Shown here one piece after another: positions 1-5,760 of a DNA stretch of 6,795 nucleotides. The translations under genes were made by a program, and so were the position numbers. The number at the start of each line of letters is the position of its first letter. Within the stretch, counting starts at the first letter, position 1. The stretch comes from Anaerolineales bacterium (GTDB lineage Bacteria > Chloroflexota > Anaerolineae > Anaerolineales > DRMV01): contig JALVOR010000062.1 of assembly GCA_027026295.1 (NCBI GenBank), positions 1 to 6,795 of the forward strand, given 5' to 3'. The notes below the pieces were generated by a model. That model did not search any database and was not told the DNA's origin. It saw only the letters and a list, made by a program, of their open reading frames with translations.

Positions 1-108
1 CGTAACTGGAAGCAAGGGTTCCGCGACCAAGTCATGGAAACCTGTTGTGGCTTGCACAACTTCCGATTGAACTTCAGACCCTGGCACTATGACCCTGTCC
101 CTACTTAA
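1..108 (+). CDS. C-terminal end of a DDE transposase (partial, 5' part outside window)
   Basis: Frame 1 is open from the first base to a TAA at 106-108 and encodes 35 residues that begin RNWKQGFRD and continue VMETCCGLHNFRLNFRPW. A C-terminal tail of this type (Trp/Lys-rich helix, then a Cys-x-LHNFR motif and a Trp-His ending) is what I know from IS5-like or DDE_Tnp_4-type transposases common in Chloroflexota and cyanobacteria. The exact family is uncertain because the catalytic DDE residues lie upstream of the window. The gene converges on the membrane-protein gene with only 13 bp between the stop codons, so the right end of the insertion sequence must fall in or next to that gap or inside the 3' end of the neighbour. 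I could not define the terminal inverted repeat because the left end is not visible. Confidence 0.72.
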   Translation, partial: RNWKQGFRDQVMETCCGLHNFRLNFRPWHYDPVPT

Positions 109-121
109 ACCGTGATAATGT

Positions 122-604
122 CTAATACTCTATAAACCCCACAGGCTCTTCCCACAGAAGTTTATCAAACAGCCCCTTCCCTGCCAAAAGGAACACAAAC
201 ACGCCGTACCCCAGGCCCAGCACCGCGTACCCGCCGATGATGGCGGGCATGTGCTGGCCGGAAAGCAGCGCAATGATAATGCCGCTTACAAGGCAAACTC
301 CTTCCGAGGTCAAAATGAGGACAAACCGTCCCCCGCGCCACCCCACCTTGTCTTGTTCCATCAAAGATTTCCTCAACGACCGAGCGCGGGCAGCGCCCCT
401 GAGCAGCATAACAAGCCCCCCTAAATCTGCCAAAACCCACCAGAGGCCAAGCCCCAACCCCAACGCCCCCGGCAGCATAAAAAAGCCCACCAAAGCGGCA
501 GCCGCCGAGTGGGGCACCAACCAGCGCGACAAAGCCACACCAGCGAGGCTTCCCCCCATGGTCAACGACAACAGCACAGCACCCGTCAGCAAAAATTCCG
601 ACAT
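122..604 (-). CDS. Small integral membrane protein, four predicted helices, function unknown
   Basis: This is a 160-residue protein starting MSEFLLTGAVLL. I do not recognise a family. The sequence shows four hydrophobic stretches: about residues 4-27, 35-69 (long, may be two short passes), 93-114 and 119-142. A strongly basic segment at 70-91 (RGAARARSLRKS...) separates the second and third and is likely cytoplasmic by the positive-inside rule. The ATG at 604 is preceded by AAAGGA at a spacing of about 9 bases, a good ribosome binding site. The gene is the last of the minus-strand series and follows the SAM methyltransferase after a 96-bp gap that shows neither a clear promoter nor a clear terminator, so co-transcription is possible but not certain. 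The C-terminus (EEPVGFIEY) ends 13 bp from a transposase gene, so the original end could have been altered by the insertion. No catalytic motif is visible. Confidence 0.72.
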   Translation of the reverse strand: MSEFLLTGAVLLSLTMGGSLAGVALSRWLVPHSAAAALVGFFMLPGALGLGLGLWWVLADLGGLVMLLRGAARARSLRKSLMEQDKVGWRGGRFVLILTSEGVCLVSGIIIALLSGQHMPAIIGGYAVLGLGYGVFVFLLAGKGLFDKLLWEEPVGFIEY

Positions 605-700
605 AATGCCATCCTTTCACTCAACGCGCTTTGCCTTTGGGTGCAACCGCCTGCCCCACTGTGCAAAGAAAAACACGAACGCCGGCAGGCAACCCCGCCA
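605..700. other. 96-bp spacer between SAM methyltransferase and membrane-protein genes
   Basis: This non-coding gap holds the ribosome binding site of the membrane-protein gene on its left edge (AAAGGA, minus strand). Near 690-697 there is an imperfect GCC-rich palindrome without a following T-run. I see no convincing -35/-10 pair, so whether the downstream gene has its own promoter cannot be decided from sequence. Confidence 0.4.
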
Positions 701-1444
701 TCAATCGGCCAGACGCTCCACCACCCAAAAGTGCGAAAGCCCGAACCAGCGCAACGGGGTGCGTTCCAGGGCCTGTAGGAAAGCACGCAGCAGCCGCCCG
801 GCCCGGGGGAAGCGGGCGATGATGTTGTCGTACGCGCCGAAAACCACCGTACGGTGCACGAAGCGCACCGGCAGGTCGGCAAACAGCCGTTCCAGATCGC
901 GGCGGGTGTAAACGCGCACGTGGGGCGCGAGTTTGTCGCGCAGGCGGCGGGGCAGGTAGTTGACCAGGGGCTTGTTGCCGAAGTGATACTGCCCCCGCCA
1001 GTAAACCCCGTGGGTTTCGAAGGGGTAGCCGCGGTTGGGGCAGAACAACACCAGCCGCCCGCCGGGTTTGAGGGCGCGCACCATTTCCCGCACGGCCGCG
1101 GCGTCGTCGGCGACGTGCTCAATGACCTCGTGGCTCAAAATCAGGTCGAAGGTCGCCGCGGGAAAGGGTAGCGCCTCGCCCGCAGCGTTCACGATGTGGG
1201 GGTTACGAGCATGGGCTTCACGGGCGCGGGTGAAGTCGTATTCCAGCCCCACCACCGTGCCGCCGTGCGCGGCCAGTTTTTCCACGTACATGCCCACGCC
1301 GCAGCCGTTTTCCAGCACCATGCCGCGCCCGCGCCCTTCGGCAAAGCGCAAAATCATTTCCAGGCGGCGCTGCTGCCCGGCGCGCCAGACATACGAAGGC
1401 TCGCCCAGGCAGGCGGCGCGAGTGGGAGTGTCGATGGAAGGCAT
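701..1444 (-). CDS. Class I SAM-dependent methyltransferase (Methyltransf_11 type)
   Basis: This 247-residue protein has the Rossmann-fold methyltransferase signature in order. Motif I is VLENGCGVG at 43-51, where SAM binds. An acidic loop follows at 68-70 (EYD), then HEVIEH at 105-110 and the post-strand motif LKPGGRLVLF at 125-134. This layout is typical of small-molecule, lipid or sugar methyltransferases, not of nucleic-acid ones. The C-terminal third (about 140-247) is rich in Arg, Phe and Trp and may form the substrate cap. The substrate cannot be named. The ATG at 1444 is 14 bp after the stop of the upstream DNA methyltransferase gene and has no clear Shine-Dalgarno sequence, so coupled translation is likely. 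A similarity to quinone-biosynthesis or glycan-cluster methyltransferases is possible but not supported by neighbours here. Confidence 0.85.
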   Translation of the reverse strand: MPSIDTPTRAACLGEPSYVWRAGQQRRLEMILRFAEGRGRGMVLENGCGVGMYVEKLAAHGGTVVGLEYDFTRAREAHARNPHIVNAAGEALPFPAATFDLILSHEVIEHVADDAAAVREMVRALKPGGRLVLFCPNRGYPFETHGVYWRGQYHFGNKPLVNYLPRRLRDKLAPHVRVYTRRDLERLFADLPVRFVHRTVVFGAYDNIIARFPRAGRLLRAFLQALERTPLRWFGLSHFWVVERLAD

Positions 1445-1445
1445 A

Positions 1446-1477
1446 GGGAAATTGGGTATTAGGGATTAGGGATTAGG
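1446..1477 (+). repeat. TTAGGGA-type heptamer repeats with a G-quadruplex-type motif
   Basis: The plus strand carries the unit GGGATTA repeated with a 7-base period (GGGTATTA, GGGATTA, GGGATTA, GG). Four GGG runs lie at 1446-1448, 1454-1456, 1462-1464 and 1469-1471, separated by 5, 5 and 4 bases, with a GG at 1476-1477. This satisfies the usual G3N1-7 pattern for an intramolecular quadruplex on the strand that is template for the minus-strand genes. The repeats start inside the end of the DNA methyltransferase gene (they encode its last residues, LIPNP), carry its stop codon and end just before the next start codon. Short tandem heptamers in bacterial spacers are known from cyanobacteria (STRR sequences); the origin here is unknown. 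Confidence 0.75.
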
Positions 1478-2370
1478 TTAGCGAGGCGTTGCGAGGCCAG
1501 GCGGCAGTATTCGGGCACCACATCGTAGCCCACCCATCGCCGCCCGTGGCGGGCTGCCGCCACCAGCGTGCTGCCGGAACCGGCGAAGGGGTCAAGCACT
1601 ACATCATCTACGAAGGCATACAGCCGCACCACCCGCTCGGCCAGCGCCACCGGAAACGGCGCCGGATGCCCCACCCGCCGCGCCGATTCCGGCGGAATAC
1701 GCCACACCGAGGTGGTGGCTTCCAGGAACTCGTCGCGTCCAATGTCAGAGCGGCCTTTTTCGGAGCGGGTGGGCGAGAGTTTCGCCATCACCAGCAGATA
1801 TTCGTGCACATCGCGCAGGCGGGGCGCTTTGGCGCTTTTCCAGGAACCCCACGCGCAACTGCTCCCCGCCCCCTCGGCTTTCTGCCAGATGATTTCGCCC
1901 ATCGGCAGGAAACCGACTTCCAGATGCACCTGCCAGAACAGCGCGGTGAGGGGAATGTAGGGCGTGCGCCCCAAATTGGCGATATTGACCACATAGCGCC
2001 CGCCGGGCACCAGCACCCGCCAGACTTCCCGCGCCACTCGCCCGATGAGCGCCAGGTACTCTTCCAGGCCCAGGTCGTCGTCGTAATCTTTGCCGACGTT
2101 GTAAGGCGGCGAGGTGAACGCCAGCCCCACCGCGTTGTCGGGAATTTCGGGCATGGCTTCGGCGGAATGGCAATAGACCCGGTTTTGGCGATCTTCCCAC
2201 GCGGCGGAAGGCGTCACGGGGATGGCACGCAGCGCCTTTGGCGGCAGCGGCGCGGGCACGCCCGCCGTGGCATACAGGCGGCGGGCGTAAAAAGCCGAGG
2301 CGTCGTGGCCTTCCCGGCTGCCGGCGCCAAAGGTACGGGTGGTGGTGCGCTTGCGGCGGGAATCAGGCAT
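1459..2370 (-). CDS. Orphan site-specific DNA methyltransferase, beta class (probably m4C, possibly m6A)
   Basis: This 303-residue protein carries catalytic motif IV TSPPY at 86-90 and the SAM-binding motif [10 protein letters not shown] at 260-268, followed by GYDVVPEY (281-288). The order IV, variable target-recognition region, I defines the beta class of amino-methyltransferases. The Ser in TSPPY favours N4-cytosine over N6-adenine, but this is not absolute. The N-terminal 30 residues contain a basic stretch and the segment [20 protein letters not shown], which I associate with a group of bacterial methyltransferases of this size. An open frame extends up to a TTG at 2394, but the ATG at 2370 is preferred: it overlaps the lipA stop in ATGCCTGA, a classic coupled arrangement, though no Shine-Dalgarno sequence is present. 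No endonuclease lies nearby, so it looks like a solitary, possibly regulatory, methyltransferase. The last residues come from a heptamer repeat. Confidence 0.88.
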   Translation of the reverse strand: MPDSRRKRTTTRTFGAGSREGHDASAFYARRLYATAGVPAPLPPKALRAIPVTPSAAWEDRQNRVYCHSAEAMPEIPDNAVGLAFTSPPYNVGKDYDDDLGLEEYLALIGRVAREVWRVLVPGGRYVVNIANLGRTPYIPLTALFWQVHLEVGFLPMGEIIWQKAEGAGSSCAWGSWKSAKAPRLRDVHEYLLVMAKLSPTRSEKGRSDIGRDEFLEATTSVWRIPPESARRVGHPAPFPVALAERVVRLYAFVDDVVLDPFAGSGSTLVAAARHGRRWVGYDVVPEYCRLASQRLANLIPNP

Positions 2371-3301
2371 GGCCGTACAACTGGCGGTGCACAATGCTCA
2401 GCGCCCGCACCTGCTCGGCGGCGTGGTACGAGGAGCGCACCAGGGGGCCGCTTTCTACCCACTTGAAGCCGATTTCCAGGCCGTATTCCTGCAACTCGGC
2501 AAATTCTTCGGGGGTGTAATAGCGGTCAATGGGCAGGTGCCTGCGGCTTGGCTGCAGGTACTGGCCGATGGTGAGGATGTCCACGCCCCAGGAACGCAGG
2601 TCACGCATGGTTTCCTTCACCTCGTCCATGGTTTCGCCCAGCCCCACCATGATGCCCGACTTGGTGAGCACATCGGGGTCGAGGCGCTTGGCGTTGACCA
2701 AGGTGGCGCGAGCCCAGGCGTAGTTATCCTGCGGCTGCACGGTCTTGAACAGGCGCTTCACGGTTTCCACATTGTGGTTGAGGATTTCCGGGCGGGCTTC
2801 CATCACGATGCGCAGGGCTTCGATGCGTCCCTTGAAATCGGGAATGAGCACCTCCACCGAACAACCCGGCAGCAGTTCGCGAATGCGGCGGATGACCATC
2901 GCGAAAATGGGTGCGCCGCCGTCGCGGCGGTCGTCGCGGGTGACGCTGGTGATGACCGCGTGGCGCAGGCTCATCGTCTTCACCGCCTGGGCGACGCGCT
3001 CGGCTTCCATCCAGTCCATCGGAAGGGGCTTGCCATGCTTGACATCGCAAAAGCCGCAGGTGCGGGTACACACATCGCCCAGCAGCAGGAAAGTGGCCGT
3101 GCCCGCGCCCCAACACTCGCCCAAGTTGGGACACATGGCCTCTTCGCAAACCGTGTGCAGGGCGTGGCCGCGCATCAGGTGGCGAATTTCGGCAACGGTT
3201 TCGCCCACGGGGGCGCGCACTTTCAGCCACGGCGGGCGGCGCTTGGGGGTGGTATCCACAACAACAGGATTGACACGGGCACGGGTGGGGGTAACAGACA
3301 T
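2363..3301 (-). CDS. lipA: Lipoyl synthase (radical SAM)
   Basis: LipA inserts two sulfur atoms at C6 and C8 of the octanoyl chain bound to the lipoyl domains of 2-oxoacid dehydrogenases or the glycine cleavage H protein. Both iron-sulfur cluster sites are intact. The auxiliary cluster motif is [12 protein letters not shown] (C52, C57, C63; CX4CX5C) and the radical SAM motif is CTRTCGFC (C78, C82, C85; CX3CX2C). The C-terminal RSSYHA (289-294) supplies the conserved Ser ligand of the auxiliary cluster. The protein has 312 residues, a normal family length. The frame runs upstream to a GTG at 3391, but the ATG at 3301 is chosen because GGAGGG stands about 9-10 bases before it and family homology starts here. 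The gene overlaps the following DNA methyltransferase by 8 bp. No lipB or lplA partner is in the window. Confidence 0.97.
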   Translation of the reverse strand: MSVTPTRARVNPVVVDTTPKRRPPWLKVRAPVGETVAEIRHLMRGHALHTVCEEAMCPNLGECWGAGTATFLLLGDVCTRTCGFCDVKHGKPLPMDWMEAERVAQAVKTMSLRHAVITSVTRDDRRDGGAPIFAMVIRRIRELLPGCSVEVLIPDFKGRIEALRIVMEARPEILNHNVETVKRLFKTVQPQDNYAWARATLVNAKRLDPDVLTKSGIMVGLGETMDEVKETMRDLRSWGVDILTIGQYLQPSRRHLPIDRYYTPEEFAELQEYGLEIGFKWVESGPLVRSSYHAAEQVRALSIVHRQLYGHA

Positions 3302-3338
3302 AAAGGCGTCCCTCCAACGACATTTTCGATGCTTCGTC

Positions 3339-3344
3339 ATTCTA
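3339..3344 (-). promoter_or_regulatory. Candidate extended -10 promoter for lipA
   Basis: On the minus strand TAGAAT is preceded by TGG, giving TGN-TAGAAT, an extended -10 form. It lies 38 bp upstream of the lipA start codon. The region 17-18 bp further up (AAAGAA) is a poor -35, which an extended -10 can tolerate. Its place in the divergent lipA/tRNA spacer makes it the best candidate, but it is a sequence match only. Confidence 0.45.
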
Positions 3345-3439
3345 CCACAAGGAAACCTTCCTTCTTTTACACCGTCCTCGCTGCCCGGCACCTATGTCAG
3401 GGCTTTTTAAGAAAACCTTGTGCAAAAGCGCGCGTTTCC

Positions 3440-3468
3440 TTGACGCTTCACCGAAGGTCGTCTATAAT
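3440..3468 (+). promoter_or_regulatory. Strong sigma-70 promoter for the initiator tRNA
   Basis: TTGACG at 3440-3445 and a perfect TATAAT at 3463-3468 are separated by exactly 17 bp, a near-consensus housekeeping promoter. Transcription would begin around 3475-3476, some 20 bases before the mature tRNA 5' end, which implies a short 5' leader removed by RNase P. Such strength is expected for a stable RNA gene. Confidence 0.88.
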
Positions 3469-3495
3469 TACGCCCGCTGGAAGTAAGACACACAT

Positions 3496-3567
3496 TGCGG
3501 GGTGGAGCAGTGGAAGCTCGTCGGGCTCATAACCCGAAGGTCGCAGGTTCGAATCCTGCCCCCGCTA
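3496..3567 (+). tRNA. Initiator tRNA-fMet (anticodon CAT)
   Basis: A full cloverleaf can be drawn. The acceptor stem is 3497-3502 with 3560-3565, the D arm GAGC/GCTC (3505-3508/3516-3519) with a short 7-base loop, the anticodon stem TCGGG/CCCGA (3521-3525/3533-3537) with loop CTCATAA and anticodon CAT at 3528-3530. The T arm is GCAGG/CCTGC around TTCGAAT. Initiator features are all present: no Watson-Crick pair at 1:72 (here T against T), three consecutive G:C pairs in the anticodon stem, and an A11:U24 pair in the D stem. These identify it as the formyl-methionyl initiator and not elongator Met or Ile(CAU). The 3' CCA is not encoded (genome reads CCT), so a CCA-adding enzyme must complete it. 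Confidence 0.95.
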
Positions 3568-3573
3568 CCTGAA

Positions 3574-3598
3574 AAAGCCGCCCAAAACGGGCGGCTTT
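3574..3598 (+). terminator. GC-rich hairpin terminator after the tRNA
   Basis: GCCGCCC (3577-3583) pairs perfectly with GGGCGGC (3589-3595) around a 5-base loop AAAAC. Flanking AAA and TTT extend the stem. The run of T after the stem is short (TTT then CGCT), so it is a strong stem with a weak tail. The position 10 bases after the tRNA fits intrinsic termination. Confidence 0.78.
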
Positions 3599-3674
3599 CG
3601 CTATTCTGGGGAACCACAGAAGCATCGCCGAAAACACAGAAACGGCAATTCGGGAAGCGTTACTTCGTCAATTC
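3599..3674 (+). repeat. ACAGAA-type spacer and 16-bp tandem repeat
   Basis: This non-coding stretch holds the ACAGAA-rich segment 3612-3646 (AACCACAGAAG ... AACACAGAAACGG). After it comes a 16-bp-period repeat in which ACTTCGTCAA occurs at 3662-3671 and again at 3678-3687. AACCACAGAAG is matched in reverse complement at 5935-5945, inside the right MITE. I see no coding capacity or RNA gene. Confidence 0.5.
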
Positions 3675-3880
3675 GTAACTTCGTCAAATAGATCACGGAT
3701 AACCCAGATAGCCACGGGCACCCACGGATTTTTGAAACACCATACCGCCAAATAAGGTGAGGCGGCATCCCACCCTACAACCCCATCTCATCAGCCCTTC
3801 GGTGTTTTCCGTGCCTTCTCTGTGTTCTCTGTGTTTCCCGCCAGCCTCATTGCGGCTTCTCGTTGGGGCTGAACAGGACG
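3675..3880. mobile_element. Decayed MITE-like element (left copy)
   Basis: This stretch of about 206 bp is laid out like the intact MITE at 5761-5991 and in the same orientation. It starts GTAACT (3675-3680), has CACGGAT and CACGGATTTTTG (around 3694 and 3723), a TCTGTGT-rich block (3817-3836), GCCTCATT (3844-3851) and ends with CTGAACAG (3869-3876). The matching elements in the intact copy occur in the same order. Terminal repeats are eroded and no target duplication is recognisable. The exact borders are therefore approximate. It carries no gene of its own. Confidence 0.55.
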
Positions 3881-3907
3881 TGTTATCTTTGCAACTCCGG
3901 CGGCCTG

Positions 3908-3958
3908 CTACCGCCCCAAAATCGCGTCGGTCATGCGGGCGATGCCCAACATAACTGC
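3908..3958 (-). pseudogene. Duplicated 3' end of folP (remnant)
   Basis: The minus strand reads AVMLGIARMTDAILGR followed by a TAG at 3910-3908. The intact folP to the right reads AFMVQVARMTDAILGR at its C-terminal region. At the DNA level 3910-3937 is identical over 28 bases to 6057-6084, and similarity then fades upstream while the protein reading is still partly kept. In the remnant a TGG (Trp) codon of folP is TAG, so the frame stops there, whereas folP continues for ten more residues. Nothing upstream in this frame matches the rest of dihydropteroate synthase, so this is a fragment and not a gene. Confidence 0.8.
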
Positions 3959-4088
3959 CGTTCCGACCATTGAGAGACGCTTATGCGCGCTAAAAGTCGT
4001 TTATGGGCGGGCTGGGCGGAGAGCATGACCCGCTCCTTTGCCCTCACGCAGCCGCTGCGTTGTAAGCGACAAGTTTGTTCCAATCTAT
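3959..4088. other. Junction between folP remnant and restriction module
   Basis: No coding sequence is supported here. This short stretch is the most likely place for the left boundary of the acquired restriction-modification DNA, since to the left lies folP-derived sequence and to the right begins the AT-richer endonuclease gene. A hairpin described separately lies in it. Confidence 0.45.
4046..4060 (-). terminator. Possible weak terminator hairpin after the endonuclease gene
   Basis: ACGCAG (4046-4051) and CTGCGT (4055-4060) form a perfect 6-bp stem with a 3-base loop, 28 bp past the endonuclease stop. No T-run follows on the minus strand, so intrinsic termination is doubtful. Confidence 0.3.
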
Positions 4089-4787
4089 CTACCCGGTGGG
4101 CAAACAAAACTCTTGCAACAATTCCAGGCTAAACTGGTTCACCAGAGCGGCATACGCCTCTTGAAATTCCTCATTCCTCTCTTTGGCCCGATAGCCTAAA
4201 GGTTTGATAATATCCAGATACAGCCGCTCATTGCCTGAGACAAGTTCCCAAAAGCGTTGTCCACAATACTTGAAGTAATCTCCCTTGTCGGGCTTGCTGT
4301 CCTTCCCGTAGGCGCAACCGTTGACTGCCTGAATGGGCATGGTAAAGCCCTTATTCTGCCGTAATCGTTTGGCCGCCTGTTTGAAATTGCGGCGCATTCG
4401 CTCGATCTGGCTGTGGTTTCCCCAATTTGGCCCCGATTTAATCGAGACGATATAGTACACACCGCTTCGTTGAAATTCCAGGTCAATTCCTTCGGCCGTG
4501 GATTTGTGTCCGCCAAATACTTGCTCACAAACGAAGATGCTCAGGTCTTCCAAAAATTCACCAAAAAGCGTTTCTTCTTGCGAAGACAAATGGGCGTCCA
4601 AAATTCCTTTCACCAATGCCTCTGCCGTCAAAATGTTCTTAGCACGGAACAAATAAGGGTTTTTCCGCTTCAAAATTCTACGCAGGCTCAGTTTTTTGAG
4701 GCTCTCTAAACGGCGTTGATGAAAAACAGAGATGTGCGAAGCGACATATTGCTCCACCAACTCAAGATCGAGGGGTTTGCCCGTCAT
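4089..4787 (-). CDS. Type II restriction endonuclease, PD-(D/E)XK-like (PmeII/EcoO109I-like)
   Basis: This 232-residue protein should cut unmethylated DNA at the site protected by the adjacent methyltransferase. The N-terminal half has the pattern KNPYLFRAKNI (42-52), then LFGEFLEDL (74-82). The core follows as GIDLEF (100-105) and VSIKSGPNWGN (114-124), the typical two-strand nuclease hairpin with Asp-102 and Lys-117. I recall this combination from the group annotated as PmeII-type, related to EcoO109I-like enzymes; the family name needs a profile search. The residue two before the Lys is Ser-115 and not Asp/Glu, so the second acid may come from Glu-104 or Glu-80. The ATG at 4787 is chosen over an upstream TTG at 4880 because AAGGAG lies 6 bases before it. 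It overlaps the methyltransferase gene by 26 bp, so translation is probably coupled. Confidence 0.82.
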   Translation of the reverse strand: MTGKPLDLELVEQYVASHISVFHQRRLESLKKLSLRRILKRKNPYLFRAKNILTAEALVKGILDAHLSSQEETLFGEFLEDLSIFVCEQVFGGHKSTAEGIDLEFQRSGVYYIVSIKSGPNWGNHSQIERMRRNFKQAAKRLRQNKGFTMPIQAVNGCAYGKDSKPDKGDYFKYCGQRFWELVSGNERLYLDIIKPLGYRAKERNEEFQEAYAALVNQFSLELLQEFCLPTG

Positions 4788-5628
4788 CGTACACTCCTTC
4801 AGGCTCCAAAAGGTACGGCTGCATAGATGCCAAAGCACGCTGTACCATTTCGTAGTATTCGGGCATAATATCGATGCCAATGGAATTGCGGCGCAAGCGA
4901 TAGGCTACCTTTAAAGTCGTTCCCGACCCCATAAAAGGGTCTAACACCCAATCTCCCTCTCTGGTAAACAATTTTATGAAAAATTCGGGCAACGCCTCAG
5001 GGAAAACAGCACTATGGCGGCGATTTCTTGTCTCTGTTGCCAAATGTAATACATTGGTGGGATACACCATCTCTCTGCCTACCCAATTTGCTACCCGTTT
5101 TCCAAAACCACTCCCCACCCGCGAGACGTCGCGCACCTTATCTGTTGGGCTCAACCTCCGCAGGCGTTTTTGTGCCCAATCGCCCACCGGTATCATGACT
5201 GCTTCCTGATACATATTGAACTTACGCTGTTTATTGAACTGTAACAACCGCTCCCATGCATCCCGAAAACGATTGGGCCATTTACCGGGATATGAGTTTT
5301 TCTTATGCCAAATAAATTCTTCTGTCCAAAGCCATCCTTGCTGTCGCATAGCAAGGATAAGTTCTAACACGTAAGTGTGGCGTTCCCCATTGACAACCCG
5401 TTCTTTGATATTGAGGATGAACGTCCCTGTAGGCTTCAATACCCGCTTGATTTCGGCACTAATTGGCAGAAACCATGCAACATAATCATCTGGTGCAACG
5501 CCGCCATAGGTATGTTTGCGCCTGTCCGCGTAAGGAGGCGAAGTGACGACCAGATCAATTGAGTCATCAGGCAAGGTTTTCAACACTTCCCTGCAATCGC
5601 CTAACATTGGTTTTGCGACAATGCCCAT
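4762..5628 (-). CDS. Site-specific DNA methyltransferase of the type II R-M module (beta class, probably m4C)
   Basis: This 288-residue protein (294 if the ATG at 5646 is used) protects host DNA against the downstream endonuclease. It shows motif IV TSPPY early (29-33 from the chosen start) and motif I DPFMGSGTT late (230-238), then GIDIMPEY. This is the IV-TRD-I order of the beta class. TSPPY favours N4-cytosine methylation. The segment between (about 115-205, rich in Trp, Arg and Lys) is the likely target-recognition domain. I prefer the ATG at 5628 because GGAGC stands 7 bases before it; the ATG at 5646 has no ribosome binding site, but the six extra residues are harmless. The gene and its partner are clearly AT-richer than lipA and folP on either side, which suggests horizontal transfer. 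Methyltransferase-first order helps a new host to be protected before cutting starts. Confidence 0.9.
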   Translation of the reverse strand: MGIVAKPMLGDCREVLKTLPDDSIDLVVTSPPYADRRKHTYGGVAPDDYVAWFLPISAEIKRVLKPTGTFILNIKERVVNGERHTYVLELILAMRQQGWLWTEEFIWHKKNSYPGKWPNRFRDAWERLLQFNKQRKFNMYQEAVMIPVGDWAQKRLRRLSPTDKVRDVSRVGSGFGKRVANWVGREMVYPTNVLHLATETRNRRHSAVFPEALPEFFIKLFTREGDWVLDPFMGSGTTLKVAYRLRRNSIGIDIMPEYYEMVQRALASMQPYLLEPEGVYDDGQTPRS

Positions 5629-5647
5629 ATCATCCGCTCCAAGCATA

Positions 5648-5666
5648 AGACAATAGAATTTTGTCT
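5648..5666. promoter_or_regulatory. Inverted repeat between promoter and methyltransferase start
   Basis: AGACAA (5648-5653) and TTGTCT (5661-5666) form a perfect 6-bp inverted repeat around 7 bases. It lies between the candidate -10 and the start codon. It could be an operator (for example for self-repression by the methyltransferase) or a 5' leader hairpin. No controller-protein gene is in the window. Confidence 0.35.
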
Positions 5667-5676
5667 ACGCCTTTTT

Positions 5677-5704
5677 AGTATACCAAACCGCGCGGCTTCT
5701 CCAA
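5677..5704 (-). promoter_or_regulatory. Candidate promoter of the restriction-modification module
   Basis: On the minus strand TTGGAG and TATACT (5682-5677) are separated by 16 bp, and TGG directly before TATACT makes an extended -10. Transcription would start near 5670, giving a leader of about 40 bases to the preferred start codon. No separate promoter is obvious for the endonuclease gene. Confidence 0.55.
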
Positions 5705-5752
5705 AGTTCAAAACAGCGAAACGCTTACCTGCAAAATGAGTGTTTCCTTCTA

Positions 5753-5760
5753 AACGCAAG
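5753..5760 (+). repeat. Target site duplication, left copy
   Basis: AACGCAAG directly abuts the left end of the MITE and is repeated perfectly at 5992-5999 directly after its right end. Confidence 0.85.

Noticed and set aside
237..1469. Long plus-strand open frames opposite the membrane-protein and SAM-methyltransferase genes
   Set aside because: They are antisense to well-supported genes, have Arg/Pro/Ala-rich low-complexity translations and no family motifs, and are expected from high GC content.
1489..3532. Long plus-strand open frames opposite the DNA methyltransferase and lipA (325 and 397 codons)
   Set aside because: The minus strand carries complete catalytic motifs of lipA and the methyltransferase. 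The plus-strand products look like His/Gly-rich mirror translations, and one even runs through the tRNA gene.
3496..3567. tRNA as integration site for the restriction island
   Set aside because: No repeat of the tRNA 3' end was found elsewhere in the window and no integrase gene is present.
3599..3880. CRISPR-like array from the ACAGAG and ACGGAT repeats
   Set aside because: Repeat units are short, irregular and unequally spaced, and no cas gene is present.
3757..3954. 65-codon plus-strand open frame
   Set aside because: It crosses the decayed MITE and the folP remnant, has no ribosome binding site and reads the folP fragment in antisense.
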